Below, one piece after another: positions 34,344-43,397 of a stretch of DNA of 64,000 nucleotides. The stretch's first letter is position 1, and the number at the start of each line of letters is the position of its first letter. The notes below the pieces were generated by a model. That model was given only the letters and a program-made list of their open reading frames with translations, made no database searches and was not told the origin of the DNA. The position numbers were made by a program, and so were the translations under genes. The stretch spans positions 35,667 through 99,666 of the forward strand of contig NZ_JBHLWN010000102.1 of assembly GCF_042432825.1 (NCBI RefSeq). Direction: 5' to 3'. The stretch comes from Gordoniibacillus chartarius (GTDB lineage Bacteria > Bacillota > Bacilli > Paenibacillales > NBRC-103111).

Positions 34344-35542
34344 TACTTCACCTCGCGGGCTGCAGCGTCTGAAGCGGAGCTGCCGTCTACCTCGCGCAGC
34401 CGCTCGATTTCTACACTGGCAAGCAGCAGAGGAGCAACTCCCATCAGCACATCGCTGACGACCGCCTCGCTTAAATAATATTCATAGGACCCGTCGCGGT
34501 ATTTTCGTCCACCCAGTCCCGCCCCGTGGCAAATGCCGTGCAGATGGACGCCTTGTTCGTCTTCGGTGACGAATCGCTGCAGGATGCCTTCGTAAGCACG
34601 CTCCACCGCTTTGCGGTCGATCTCCGCCAAGTAGCGGAGCCGAACACCTTTAGCCAGCGCATAGGTCAGCATGCAGGAGCCCGAAGCCTCCAAATAATTG
34701 CCCTCGCGGCCATTGCAGTCCATCACCTGATACCATACCCCGCTCTCTTGATCTTGCACGCGCAGCACCGCATTCGCCATCCGTTCGAAAATGCCCATCA
34801 GCTGCCCCCGCTTCGGATGATCGACGGGGAAATGCTCCAGCGAGTCGGCGAGCGCCATCGCATACCAGCCCATCGCCCGTCCCCACACATGCCGGGAGCG
34901 GCCCGTTACGCCGTCACACCAGCGCTGCTCGCGGCTTTCGTCATAAGCATGATGAAGCAGGCCTGTCAGCGGGTTACGAGTCCGGCGTTCGACCAGCAAT
35001 AGCTGGTGCGCCGTTTCGCCGAACCATGCGTCTTCGCCGGTTGCGGCGGCATACTCCGCCATAAACGGCGAAGACATGTACAAGCCGTCCAGCCACATCT
35101 GGAACGGATAGATTTTCTTATGCCAAAATCCTCCTTCGTCCGTCCGAGGCTGGTCGGTCAACTGTGCGATCAATAGTCGGGCCGCCTTGATATACTTCTC
35201 CTCGCCGCTGTCCCGCCAAAGACGCAGCAGGTTTTTGCCTTTATTGATATGGTCCAGGTTGTAATCTTCCAGGGTATAGCCGCGAATCGAGCCGTCCTCA
35301 CCGACAAACACATCCATATGCCTCTTGACGAACTCACGGTATTTGGCTTCGCCGGACCAATCGCCGTGCCTGCCTAGAGCGGCCAGCGCCATGCCGGCCA
35401 CATACCCCCACTTATTCGCGATGTTGGGATGATACCCGTTCACACACCGCGAGGCAATCGCATCGGCGATCTTATCAGACATACGTCCGGTCTTCACGTT
35501 CACTGCTGCTCTTTGCATAGTATCCACAACCTCCCTATTCAT
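34343..35542 (-). CDS. GH105 unsaturated rhamnogalacturonyl hydrolase (YteR/YesR-like)
   Basis: 399 residues, no signal peptide. The (alpha/alpha)6 barrel motifs are all present: KWGYVAGMALAAL, the catalytic Asp152 in QMWLDGLYMSSPFMAEYA (Asp143 of YteR), HHAYDESREQRW, and SRHVWGRAMGWYAMALADSL. The enzyme hydrates the 4,5-unsaturated galacturonyl residue left at the non-reducing end by pectate or rhamnogalacturonan lyases, releasing it from the oligomer in the cytosol. Its start codon overlaps the OGL stop by four bases (ATGA) and its stop overlaps the GH95 start, so translation of the three is coupled. Confidence 0.95.
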   Translation of the reverse strand: MNREVVDTMQRAAVNVKTGRMSDKIADAIASRCVNGYHPNIANKWGYVAGMALAALGRHGDWSGEAKYREFVKRHMDVFVGEDGSIRGYTLEDYNLDHINKGKNLLRLWRDSGEEKYIKAARLLIAQLTDQPRTDEGGFWHKKIYPFQMWLDGLYMSSPFMAEYAAATGEDAWFGETAHQLLLVERRTRNPLTGLLHHAYDESREQRWCDGVTGRSRHVWGRAMGWYAMALADSLEHFPVDHPKRGQLMGIFERMANAVLRVQDQESGVWYQVMDCNGREGNYLEASGSCMLTYALAKGVRLRYLAEIDRKAVERAYEGILQRFVTEDEQGVHLHGICHGAGLGGRKYRDGSYEYYLSEAVVSDVLMGVAPLLLASVEIERLREVDGSSASDAAAREVK

Positions 35543-36714
35543 CCTTCAAACGCAGGCAGCACGGTAAAATCGTCAGGAAGCTCGACCACATACAAATTGC
35601 CGTATCCGTTTTTGTCGCTCGTAAACAATAGCCGTTTCCCTTCCGCGTCGAAGCGCGGATGGGCGTGCACCTTCTGCGAGTGGAAGCTGCAGCGCAGCTC
35701 GCACAGTGTTCGCGGACCGTCGAATACGCCGCCGATTTTACGCCATACGCTTAGCGTCTTAACAGCCCCCTTGCCGTCCACGACCGCCTGACCGAGTCCG
35801 TCCGCATAGCCGTGCCACGTATCGAAGCCGAACTCCGTCTCCTCGAGCCCTGTGTTGTCGTAGCGGATGCTGCCGAAGAAATTCATGCCGTTCGCGCGAA
35901 AGCCATGATACCCGACCGTCACGCCATCCGGATAAAAAAATTCATGTCCGACCTTCTCGCCGGGCTCAAGCCGCTCGCGAATTTTCCAGGCCTCCCCGGT
36001 CCGTAGATCGAGCCCCCATATCCGGTGATCGACGAGATGCCATGGCCCTTCGTGACAAAAGGTCATCAGCCACGGCTCCTTTGGAGAAGCGTTAATGTGC
36101 GTAATAAAGCTCTTATCCTCATAAACCAGCTCCGCACCGTCACCCTTGGCGTCGATCTTTACGATCATGCTGTGAGGGGCCGCTTCCATCAGCTCGCGAT
36201 GGCCCACGTATCCATTGCCCAGATCCAGCCGAATCCGGTGCGACAAATCCTCCTGTACGCAGGTCAGCACAAACAAGCCGTCGGCCGTCGTACTGGCGTT
36301 GCCGAGATGATAGCCTTCCGGCGCTTCATAGACAGGCTTTTCCTCCAGAGTGGCAAGATCGAGCCGGATCAATCGCCGTCCGACCTTGACGACGGCGGCG
36401 CTGCCGTCCGGCATCAGGCAGGCGTCGAGATGATCGTTGTCGGGGTAATCGGTCAGCTGCGTCATTTCGCCGCTTTCCACATGCAGGCTGTACAGGTTCG
36501 CGCTGTTGCCCCTGTCCGATACGAACAATAGCCTAGTTCCCCCGTCGTACCAGCCGTTTTCGGTAAAATATAAATGATGGCTGTGCGCCTTATAATCGGT
36601 GAGCTGAACGACTTCGACCCCGGTGAACCGGTCGATCGACGTTTTCCGTTCGGAAGGCCATACCGCTCCTTTGCCTTTTGACGTTTCCCGGTGCATCCGT
36701 TCGTTCACAGCCAT
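35539..36714 (-). CDS. ogl: Oligogalacturonate lyase (PL22)
   Basis: 391 residues from ATG 36714, which has GGGAGGG nine bases upstream; a longer frame to 37011 runs inside the preceding gene and is not credible. The seven-bladed propeller is visible as repeats such as TRLLFVSDRGNSANLYSLH and KRLLFTSDKNGYGNLYVVE. The Mn-binding set known from OGL is present: QKVHAHP near the C-terminus reproduces the Gln-x-x-His-x-His spacing, and FCHEGPWHLVDHRIWGL supplies the other His. It cleaves short, mainly unsaturated, oligogalacturonides to 4-deoxy-5-hexosulose uronate in the cytosol. It overlaps the upstream gene by 10 nt and the GH105 start by 4 nt. Confidence 0.93.
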   Translation of the reverse strand: MAVNERMHRETSKGKGAVWPSERKTSIDRFTGVEVVQLTDYKAHSHHLYFTENGWYDGGTRLLFVSDRGNSANLYSLHVESGEMTQLTDYPDNDHLDACLMPDGSAAVVKVGRRLIRLDLATLEEKPVYEAPEGYHLGNASTTADGLFVLTCVQEDLSHRIRLDLGNGYVGHRELMEAAPHSMIVKIDAKGDGAELVYEDKSFITHINASPKEPWLMTFCHEGPWHLVDHRIWGLDLRTGEAWKIRERLEPGEKVGHEFFYPDGVTVGYHGFRANGMNFFGSIRYDNTGLEETEFGFDTWHGYADGLGQAVVDGKGAVKTLSVWRKIGGVFDGPRTLCELRCSFHSQKVHAHPRFDAEGKRLLFTSDKNGYGNLYVVELPDDFTVLPAFEG

Positions 36715-38753
36715 GGCTGAAGTCCCTCCCATTTGACCGACCAGCTTCCGTCTTGCGGAAAGCCCGGATTGCCTGCCTGCGGTCCGCCTTCCCAGCCTGC
36801 GGCCATGAGAGCCACCGCCGCCAGCAGGCCGCCGTTCCCCGGCAAATATGCCGACAAGCCCGGCCGCTGATAATTGTGGCCGTTGGTCAGGAACGTATTC
36901 TTCGCCGCATCCATCATTAGAAAATCGACCGCCAAATCGGGTTCCCCAAGCCGGGCCGCCGTCATGGCGCACATCGGGAAATCCCAGCCCCAAGCCGAGC
37001 CCCATTTCCACACTTCCTTGACCTTGTACAGCGTGTTCAGCATAACCCCGCGGTCAATCAGCGTACCCGGCAGTATGCCAAGAGCTCCGAGCATCGACGG
37101 ATGGTCGTGGTTTTTGGCGGTAAACGTATCCGGACAGTTCTCGTGAGAGAGATAGACGCCGTCCGCCTGCCGCGGCTTGGCCATCGCTCCCGCCACCTCG
37201 CCCCACTTCGGATCGGCCGCAAGCTGCAGGCGCTCTGCCCAACGAACGGCGATTTCAAGACCGTACTTCCAGTACTCCAGCTCGTACGGAGGATTTTTGC
37301 TGTCTTGCATCGCATGACATTCCTGCGCCGGAATGAGCGGAGGCCCCAATTCGTAAACCCGTTTCCCCTCATTCCAATGGGCGAAGGATACCATGAAGTC
37401 GGCGGACTCGAACACGACATCCTTGAATCTTTCCAGCGTCTCGCGCGTCGGATCGGCCTTATAGATCAGCTCGGCGAGAGCGATCGGATGCGGCTGCTGC
37501 CAGATCAGGCCCGGGGCGACCGGCGAAGGACATGGCTTGCCGTCGAAGCCGACCATTTTCGGCCAGCGCGCGCCCGCATACCCCTGCGACTTCGCCAAAT
37601 CCCTTGCAACCGGCAAAATGCCGCGGTACCAGTCCATGCTGTTCAGCAAATAGCTCTCTCTTCTCCAAAGCGGGAAATGGGCGGCATGCCACCAGTGCAT
37701 CTCCAAATGCGATTTGCCGAACCAGCTGTTGTACATATGGCCGGTTTCCTGAGGCGGCAGCGAGCCTCCGCTGTGCATCGCGCAGAGGAACTGCGACAGC
37801 ACGACGCGGCGTTCCAGCTCGAACGCTCTCGGATCGGCGCTGCCGGCAAAGTCGATAGCCGCGCCGCTGAGCCAGAAAGCCTCCCAATGCTCCTCACTGG
37901 CGTTGACGATATCGCCGAAGGACGGCGTCTGCGGCGTTTGCAAAGCGAAGCCGATCGAGCATTCGAGCGCCGCCCCAGTGTCCGGCAGCAGCGTAAATTC
38001 ATGCGCACCTGTCCGCTCCAACCGGCCGGCGTTCCAGCTCCAGCGGACCTGATAGCGGTCGTCGTCCATCGTGCGGGCCAGCAGGGCGCCTCCTGAAACC
38101 GCTTCCACAAGCTCGGTCGTGTGCCGCCCGTCATTATCCCAATCAGGGTATACGGACTTGGCCCAAGCCGTATTCGTCATATCTGGCGCAGGGAAACGAA
38201 CGTACACCTGCAGACGGCGCATGCGGAGCAGCGGCGACTCTACTTTCAGGCCGATCGTATCGAACTCCGGATGGCAAGCCGTCGTCACCTTGACGGGCAC
38301 GCCCTGCACCGTATATTCGCTGCACAATATTCCCGTCCAGAGGTTCAGCTGCTGATGGATCTCGCTCAGGTCCTCGGCCTGCACCTCCGTGCCGTCCTCG
38401 CTGACGAACCGGAACGAGATGCGGCCGAGCTGCAGCCGGTGCGGATTTTGCCGGAGCCAATGATAAGCCTCCGCCTTGTCCCCGGGCTTCATCGGGTACT
38501 CGACCTGACGGCCGTACGTGTCGAAGGACTGATACGCGGCGTCGCCTTCCGTAAACCGGCCGCGCCCCCCCGAATAGTGCCAGCCCCAATTGGACTGTGT
38601 GCCTAGCGGAACCTCGTACTGCCCGGGGAACGATTGCAGGCCGGTAATATCGGCGGTAAACGCGAACTCCCCGTTGCCGACGGAAAGCGGCGACAACGGA
38701 TCCCATTTATTCAGCTCGGGATGGTGCCTCTCGACAATATTGCGTCTGTCCAT
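36705..38753 (-). CDS. Unassigned six-hairpin (alpha/alpha)6 glycosidase-like protein
   Basis: 682 residues from ATG 38753, preceded by GGAGGAGG; no signal peptide. The N-terminal part is a beta-sandwich beginning HHPELNKWDPLSPLSVGNGEFAFTAD, similar in spirit to GH65/GH95-type enzymes of clan GH-L. The rest is helical, with barrel motifs MYNSWFGKSHLEMHWWHAAHFPLW, NHDHPSMLGALGILPG and GWDFPMCAMTAARLG. Acidic candidates for catalysis lie in SHLEMHWW and the LENCPDTF-like stretch (HENCPDTFT). I cannot give a CAZy family with confidence. Its place between a pectin regulator and OGL, with a 10-nt overlap, argues for action on a pectin-derived oligosaccharide. Confidence 0.75.
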   Translation of the reverse strand: MDRRNIVERHHPELNKWDPLSPLSVGNGEFAFTADITGLQSFPGQYEVPLGTQSNWGWHYSGGRGRFTEGDAAYQSFDTYGRQVEYPMKPGDKAEAYHWLRQNPHRLQLGRISFRFVSEDGTEVQAEDLSEIHQQLNLWTGILCSEYTVQGVPVKVTTACHPEFDTIGLKVESPLLRMRRLQVYVRFPAPDMTNTAWAKSVYPDWDNDGRHTTELVEAVSGGALLARTMDDDRYQVRWSWNAGRLERTGAHEFTLLPDTGAALECSIGFALQTPQTPSFGDIVNASEEHWEAFWLSGAAIDFAGSADPRAFELERRVVLSQFLCAMHSGGSLPPQETGHMYNSWFGKSHLEMHWWHAAHFPLWRRESYLLNSMDWYRGILPVARDLAKSQGYAGARWPKMVGFDGKPCPSPVAPGLIWQQPHPIALAELIYKADPTRETLERFKDVVFESADFMVSFAHWNEGKRVYELGPPLIPAQECHAMQDSKNPPYELEYWKYGLEIAVRWAERLQLAADPKWGEVAGAMAKPRQADGVYLSHENCPDTFTAKNHDHPSMLGALGILPGTLIDRGVMLNTLYKVKEVWKWGSAWGWDFPMCAMTAARLGEPDLAVDFLMMDAAKNTFLTNGHNYQRPGLSAYLPGNGGLLAAVALMAAGWEGGPQAGNPGFPQDGSWSVKWEGLQPWL

Positions 38754-38824
38754 GATTCCTCCTCCGGATTCGAAGCGGACGGCGCCCGGTACGATGCCGC
38801 TGCCCAACCGGTTTGCGGCCGCGG

Positions 38825-41104
38825 CTATTCGGGCAGAGCGTCCATCCTCGTTCTCATCATGTCCCGGTATTTGCCCGGGGTAATGTCCTTGAATTTGCGG
38901 AAGCTGCGGATAAAGCTGTTTTCGTGCTGATAACCGACCATGACGGCGATATCCGAGATGCGGTTGTCCGTCCTTACGAGCAGCTCGGCGGCCCGGTCCA
39001 TCCGCAGCTGGGTCAAATAGTTATAGATCGTTTCTCCGGTTTCCTGCTTGAACACTTGACTGGCCAGGGAGCTGCTGATGCCGGCGGCTTCCGCGATTTC
39101 GGGAATGCCGATCGGCTCGCCAAGATGCTGTTTCATGTAATCGATCATCCGGTGGCACGTAATGAAATCTTTGCTTTCGATCAGTCGCCGGAACTTGCGG
39201 GCTACCGTAATGGCCAAGCCGCTCAGCTCGCCGGAAATGTCGCTTAAATCCAATGTATCGAATTTCTCGCGCAGCGGCTCGAACATGACGTCGGCTTTGG
39301 GCTGCAGCCGCTCGATCTCCTCGAAGACCGATAGCAGGAAAGCAATTGCGGCCGAAGGATACGAATAGCTGCGGCGTATATTGGCGGTAAGCCGCTCTAC
39401 CGCCTCCAGACAGCCCTGCTCGTCTCCGGTTTCGATCATCCGGACCAGCGCTTCGAGCTCGCCGTCCTCCGGCTGCTCTTCCGCTTCATGCCCCGATACT
39501 TCGCTGAATCCGATCACCCGGCCGTACCCTTGATACAACCGGTAAGTGAGCGCATTGTCCGCTTCGAGCATCGCCTGCCTCAGCCGGGTCGTATCGGTCT
39601 GCGGCGTGCTGACTCCTGCCGAAATGCTGAATTTCAGCAGCCTGGATACGACCTCAAGGCATTCGGCCATTCTTTTTTCAGGCTGAAGCTCCGCCTCTCT
39701 AGGCTGAAGCAAAATAATCATTTTGTCCTTGCCGAAATCCGTGCAAACGATGCGCCATTGCGGCTCGAACAGCTCTGCGGTGATGTTGGCCAAGGCGAAT
39801 TTCAACAGCGACTGGTCGCTGACCGTAAAGGTCCGGGACCACTCTCCGTAACGGTCGATCGATAATACCGCCGCCGTCACCGGCTCGGTCGTCCATTCGG
39901 CGAAATAGCGGTTCCATTTTTCCTTCAATTCTCTCCTGCCGCTGAGCTTGCCCGTGTAGGCGTCATGTACGAATTTGGACGAAGCCTCCGACATCGTCTC
40001 TTGAACGAGCTGCGTCATCCGGGCATGGCCGCGAAGCAGATCGCCGGCCAGCTTCTCCAGATCGATACCTTCCACCGAGCCGTCGGTCTTGCCGCCATAG
40101 GAACTGAACAGCTGCTTTAAGCGCCGGACCGGACGGAATGCGGCTGCATTGATATACAAGATGGTCGCTCCTCCGAGCGCAAGCGCTGCAACCGATACCG
40201 AAAGCACAACATTGCGCACCTTTTGGGATTGGGCGAGCAGGCTTTCCTGATCGACGATGGAAATGTACTTCCAGCCTGTCGTCGGGGAAACGATCCGGTT
40301 GACGAGCAGCTTGCGGTCCCGATGGGTAATGTCGCGGCCCCCGTCCTCCTTCAGCTCGGCCAGCACCTGCCGGATCGCTTCCTCGTCGAATTCATAATTC
40401 GAAACCGAATACAGCACTTCATCGTTCTCGTCGAGAATGTAACGCATCCGGTTCAAATTGTTCATCGTCTGCGGATTCAGCTTGGCGAACAGCTCTTCGG
40501 ATTTGAGATTGACCGCCACGATGCCTTTGAAATCGCCTTGGATCGCAATTTTGCGGAACAGCGTCACTTCGGAGCCTTTGCCGCCGGCCCCTTCGGGCAC
40601 CTCACGCTTCTTGATCACCATCGTCTTGCCGCCGAATTCGTCCTTCACGCCGATCCAATCCGAATCGACGAACGTCACCTTGCTGGAGCTGTAACCCTGC
40701 GGCAGTCCGACAAAGCTCTCGTGCGCAATGTCGTAAATATAAATGCTTTTGATGAATTTGGAGTTGCCGATCAGCGTCGACAGCAGCTCGTAGATCGCCG
40801 AAATATTGGCGTACGAATTTTGGACGTCGCTGGTCAAAAATTTATACACATTGCCGTTCAGCGCCACCTGGATGGCAACTTGATCGCTTTCCTTGACCGA
40901 ATCGTCGATCACGCTCATGTTCAGCTGCAGCATTTGCTTTTGCGGCTCGCTGAGCTCATCCTGGAGCACCGATTTGGATGTGTAGTACGAGGTCATGCTT
41001 ACGGCCAAAATGATCAGGAAGACGGAAAAGGTCAAAATCAACACGAGTCGTGTCTGCGAATGGGCCAAATTGTATTTCAGCCACTTTGCGAGCGGTTGTG
41101 CCAC
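38825..41104 (-). CDS. Membrane-anchored AraC-family regulator (YtdP-like)
   Basis: 759 residues from GTG 41104. TM1 at about 20-42, an extracellular Cache-like sensor to about 295, TM2 at about 297-320, then a cytosolic linker with a degenerate nucleotide-cyclase-like region, and a C-terminal AraC domain (about 655-755; IPEIAEAAGISSSLASQVF and ISDIAVMVGYQHENSFIRSF). There is no kinase or receiver domain: signal sensing and DNA binding are in a single chain. Such one-component regulators control rhamnogalacturonan genes in Bacillus and Paenibacillus. It lies 106 nt after the GH105-like gene and 71 nt before the six-hairpin gene. Confidence 0.9.
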   Translation of the reverse strand: MAQPLAKWLKYNLAHSQTRLVLILTFSVFLIILAVSMTSYYTSKSVLQDELSEPQKQMLQLNMSVIDDSVKESDQVAIQVALNGNVYKFLTSDVQNSYANISAIYELLSTLIGNSKFIKSIYIYDIAHESFVGLPQGYSSSKVTFVDSDWIGVKDEFGGKTMVIKKREVPEGAGGKGSEVTLFRKIAIQGDFKGIVAVNLKSEELFAKLNPQTMNNLNRMRYILDENDEVLYSVSNYEFDEEAIRQVLAELKEDGGRDITHRDRKLLVNRIVSPTTGWKYISIVDQESLLAQSQKVRNVVLSVSVAALALGGATILYINAAAFRPVRRLKQLFSSYGGKTDGSVEGIDLEKLAGDLLRGHARMTQLVQETMSEASSKFVHDAYTGKLSGRRELKEKWNRYFAEWTTEPVTAAVLSIDRYGEWSRTFTVSDQSLLKFALANITAELFEPQWRIVCTDFGKDKMIILLQPREAELQPEKRMAECLEVVSRLLKFSISAGVSTPQTDTTRLRQAMLEADNALTYRLYQGYGRVIGFSEVSGHEAEEQPEDGELEALVRMIETGDEQGCLEAVERLTANIRRSYSYPSAAIAFLLSVFEEIERLQPKADVMFEPLREKFDTLDLSDISGELSGLAITVARKFRRLIESKDFITCHRMIDYMKQHLGEPIGIPEIAEAAGISSSLASQVFKQETGETIYNYLTQLRMDRAAELLVRTDNRISDIAVMVGYQHENSFIRSFRKFKDITPGKYRDMMRTRMDALPE

Positions 41105-41210
41105 GTAAAAGTCCCACCTTATAAAGAGGTCTTTTCATTATAACGCGAACCGGCCCGCGTGACACGAACCTTCGGAACGATTTCGACCCCGACTTCCTGC
41201 AAGCAAGCGG

Positions 41211-43397
41211 TCAGCTCCCGATGCCGAGCGCGTCCGCCATGCGCTTCGTTTCGATGCCGGCCAGCAGGACGATGCCGATGCCGTGCGTATCGTTGAGATT
41301 CCATCCCAGGTCGTGTTTGTAATAGGCATTGGAATACGACCAGCTGGAGCCTTTGCATACTCCGTACAGATTGCCCCGCTTATCGATCGCCCGCTCGATG
41401 AGGCCCCGCCAGCCGGCCAGCGCGGCCCGTACATATGGCTCACGGTCCTCGAGCCAGCCGTGCCGGACGCCGAGCGCATAGCCGTACATGAACATCGAGG
41501 TACAGGAAGATTCCTCGTAAGATTCGGGATCGGTCAGGACTTGGTGCCATAAGCCGTTCGCACCCTGCAGACGCAAGTAGCCTTCGGCCAATTCCCGGTA
41601 AAATGCCAGAATGGCGGCGTGATGTTCATGTCGCTGCGGCAGCACCGAAAGCAGCACGGCCAAGGAAAAGAATACCCAGCCGTTGCCTCTGCCCCATGTC
41701 GTCCGGGACGGCATGCCTTTCGCCACATCGTAAACATGCGACATGATTTGCAGCTCGGGCATAAACAAATACTTCTTGTACAGCAGCAGCTGACCTGCGG
41801 CCTCATCCAGGTACCGGCCGTCCCCTGTCAGCTCCGCATAGCGGCACAAGAACGGTACGCTCATGTACATATCGTCGCACCACATCGTGTTGTGCATGCT
41901 TGGCGAAACGCCGATCTTGCGATACAGCGCACCGTCCTCCATACGGGATTGCTCGTGCATGATATAACGGGCGATATCGTCCGCCGCCTCGCGCATGCCT
42001 TTGAGCGGACGAACGGATTCAGCCGCAATCGCCAATGCGCCGAACGAGCCGCAGTCGTCGAGACTGTCGATATGCGACAGCTGGTTGTTGAGGCCCGCTG
42101 CCCCGAATTTCTCCCGGTCCCACAGCGAATAGACATAGGTCGACGTTGCGAATTCCACGTGTGCGGCGACGTAATCCGCCAGATCGCTGCGCTGCAGAAG
42201 CCGGCTCGCTTCCAGCAAGCCGTTCAGGGTAACGCCGAGAGGGTAGTTCCAGCGGCCGAACAGCTCATTATCGAGAAATGGCCGAACGTGCTCCCCCGGC
42301 AAATCCGTCGTCCAGAAGAAAGCTCCATGCTTGCCCTGCGCGGTGCGGTCCATGGACAGGTAGTCGGCCGCCTCAATACGGGCTTCGGCCGGGAACGGCC
42401 CGAGGCAAAGCCAGCTTCCGTCATGACCCTGCACAAGACGCGGAGCGGCCAGCTTCGCTCCCCAGGACAGCTCCTTGATTTCGAAACCCCAGCTTTGTAC
42501 GTCGCAAGTGCATTGCACGACCAAATCGCCGCTGCCTCGGGTCATATCGAGCTCGAAGGAAAATGCGCCTGCCTGCTCGACCCAGTACAGACCCGCCCCG
42601 TTCCACTCAAAGCGCAGCGGACTGCAGGCCGTGCCCGAGACCGTCACTTTGCGGACGGTCGCAGATGGAGCGACAACCTTCGTCCACGCAAGTGCGGTCA
42701 TTCCGGGCTGAATGCCGTAAAGCCGTTCCATGCGGACCGCATTCGTTACCCGATTGTGTTTAACCGGAAGCCAGCCTGCTCCCGTCGCCGCTTCCGGCAG
42801 CGTCTCGGCGGGGATCCGATTCAGCGGCGCATCCAGCGGTGCCGTATACATCCAGCCCTCCTCGCCTTCCCGCTCAACCGACGGTGCCAGGAAATGGTAA
42901 GGCTTGTTCTTGCGATTACTCGTTCCGAATATCGCACCGCATTCGCCGTCCGCCCCCTTGCCAAGCTCGAATACAAAATGATTCCAGCCCCGCGACAGCG
43001 CAAGCTTCAGCTTCAACAGCGGCCCTCCCTCCGCCGATTCTTCCTCGGCGCATGAGCCGAAACGTTTTTCTCCGTTATGGTACAGCCGGACCGGCCCCAG
43101 GCAGCGAAGATGGAACACAAACTCCTGAGGCTCGTCGATCCACAGCTTCGCCCAGGCGTAGCCGAGCTGGCCGCTTTGCATCCCCGGAAACATGCGTCCG
43201 TAAGGAACTTCGTACGTATGATCCTCCCGCTTGCGGATGGCACTCGCTCTTGTCAGCCGGTATACGGGACCGTGCGGCGGATTGGAGCCGACGTAGCGCT
43301 GTGCAACGGTTGTCAGCACATGGACGAAGTCCGCCCCTTCCGTTTGAGCTGCGATGCTCTCCGCCGGATCAAAATATCGGCCGTAAGGCGCCGTCAT
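41211..43397 (-). CDS. Large GH105-like hydrolase with N-terminal beta-sandwich extension
   Basis: 728 residues from ATG 43397, which overlaps the stop of the upstream oxidoreductase gene (ATGA). Residues 1 to about 350 form beta-sandwich-like modules (FVFHLRCLGPVRLYHNGEKRF, SRGWNHFVFELGKG) similar to sugar-binding PA14/CBM-type folds. Residues about 370-728 are an (alpha/alpha)6 barrel of the GH88/GH105 type: MHNTMWCDDMYMSVPFLCRYAE with the expected catalytic Asp, HVYDVAKGMPSRTTWGRGNGWVFFSLA, and NGLWHQVLTDPESYEESS. It lacks a signal peptide. Most GH105 enzymes are about 370-400 residues, so this is nearly twice the usual size. Likely an unsaturated uronyl hydrolase on a branched pectin fragment. 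Confidence 0.82.
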   Translation of the reverse strand: MTAPYGRYFDPAESIAAQTEGADFVHVLTTVAQRYVGSNPPHGPVYRLTRASAIRKREDHTYEVPYGRMFPGMQSGQLGYAWAKLWIDEPQEFVFHLRCLGPVRLYHNGEKRFGSCAEEESAEGGPLLKLKLALSRGWNHFVFELGKGADGECGAIFGTSNRKNKPYHFLAPSVEREGEEGWMYTAPLDAPLNRIPAETLPEAATGAGWLPVKHNRVTNAVRMERLYGIQPGMTALAWTKVVAPSATVRKVTVSGTACSPLRFEWNGAGLYWVEQAGAFSFELDMTRGSGDLVVQCTCDVQSWGFEIKELSWGAKLAAPRLVQGHDGSWLCLGPFPAEARIEAADYLSMDRTAQGKHGAFFWTTDLPGEHVRPFLDNELFGRWNYPLGVTLNGLLEASRLLQRSDLADYVAAHVEFATSTYVYSLWDREKFGAAGLNNQLSHIDSLDDCGSFGALAIAAESVRPLKGMREAADDIARYIMHEQSRMEDGALYRKIGVSPSMHNTMWCDDMYMSVPFLCRYAELTGDGRYLDEAAGQLLLYKKYLFMPELQIMSHVYDVAKGMPSRTTWGRGNGWVFFSLAVLLSVLPQRHEHHAAILAFYRELAEGYLRLQGANGLWHQVLTDPESYEESSCTSMFMYGYALGVRHGWLEDREPYVRAALAGWRGLIERAIDKRGNLYGVCKGSSWSYSNAYYKHDLGWNLNDTHGIGIVLLAGIETKRMADALGIGS

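Noticed and set aside
36715..37011. N-terminal extension of the oligogalacturonate lyase frame
   Set aside because: The extra 99 codons lie inside the upstream gene, are glycine/arginine-rich and unlike the family; GGGAGGG marks ATG 36714 as the start.
41619..43055. 478-codon plus-strand open frame opposite the GH105-like gene
   Set aside because: Long, but antisense to a clear enzyme, with no recognisable domain and no ribosome site.
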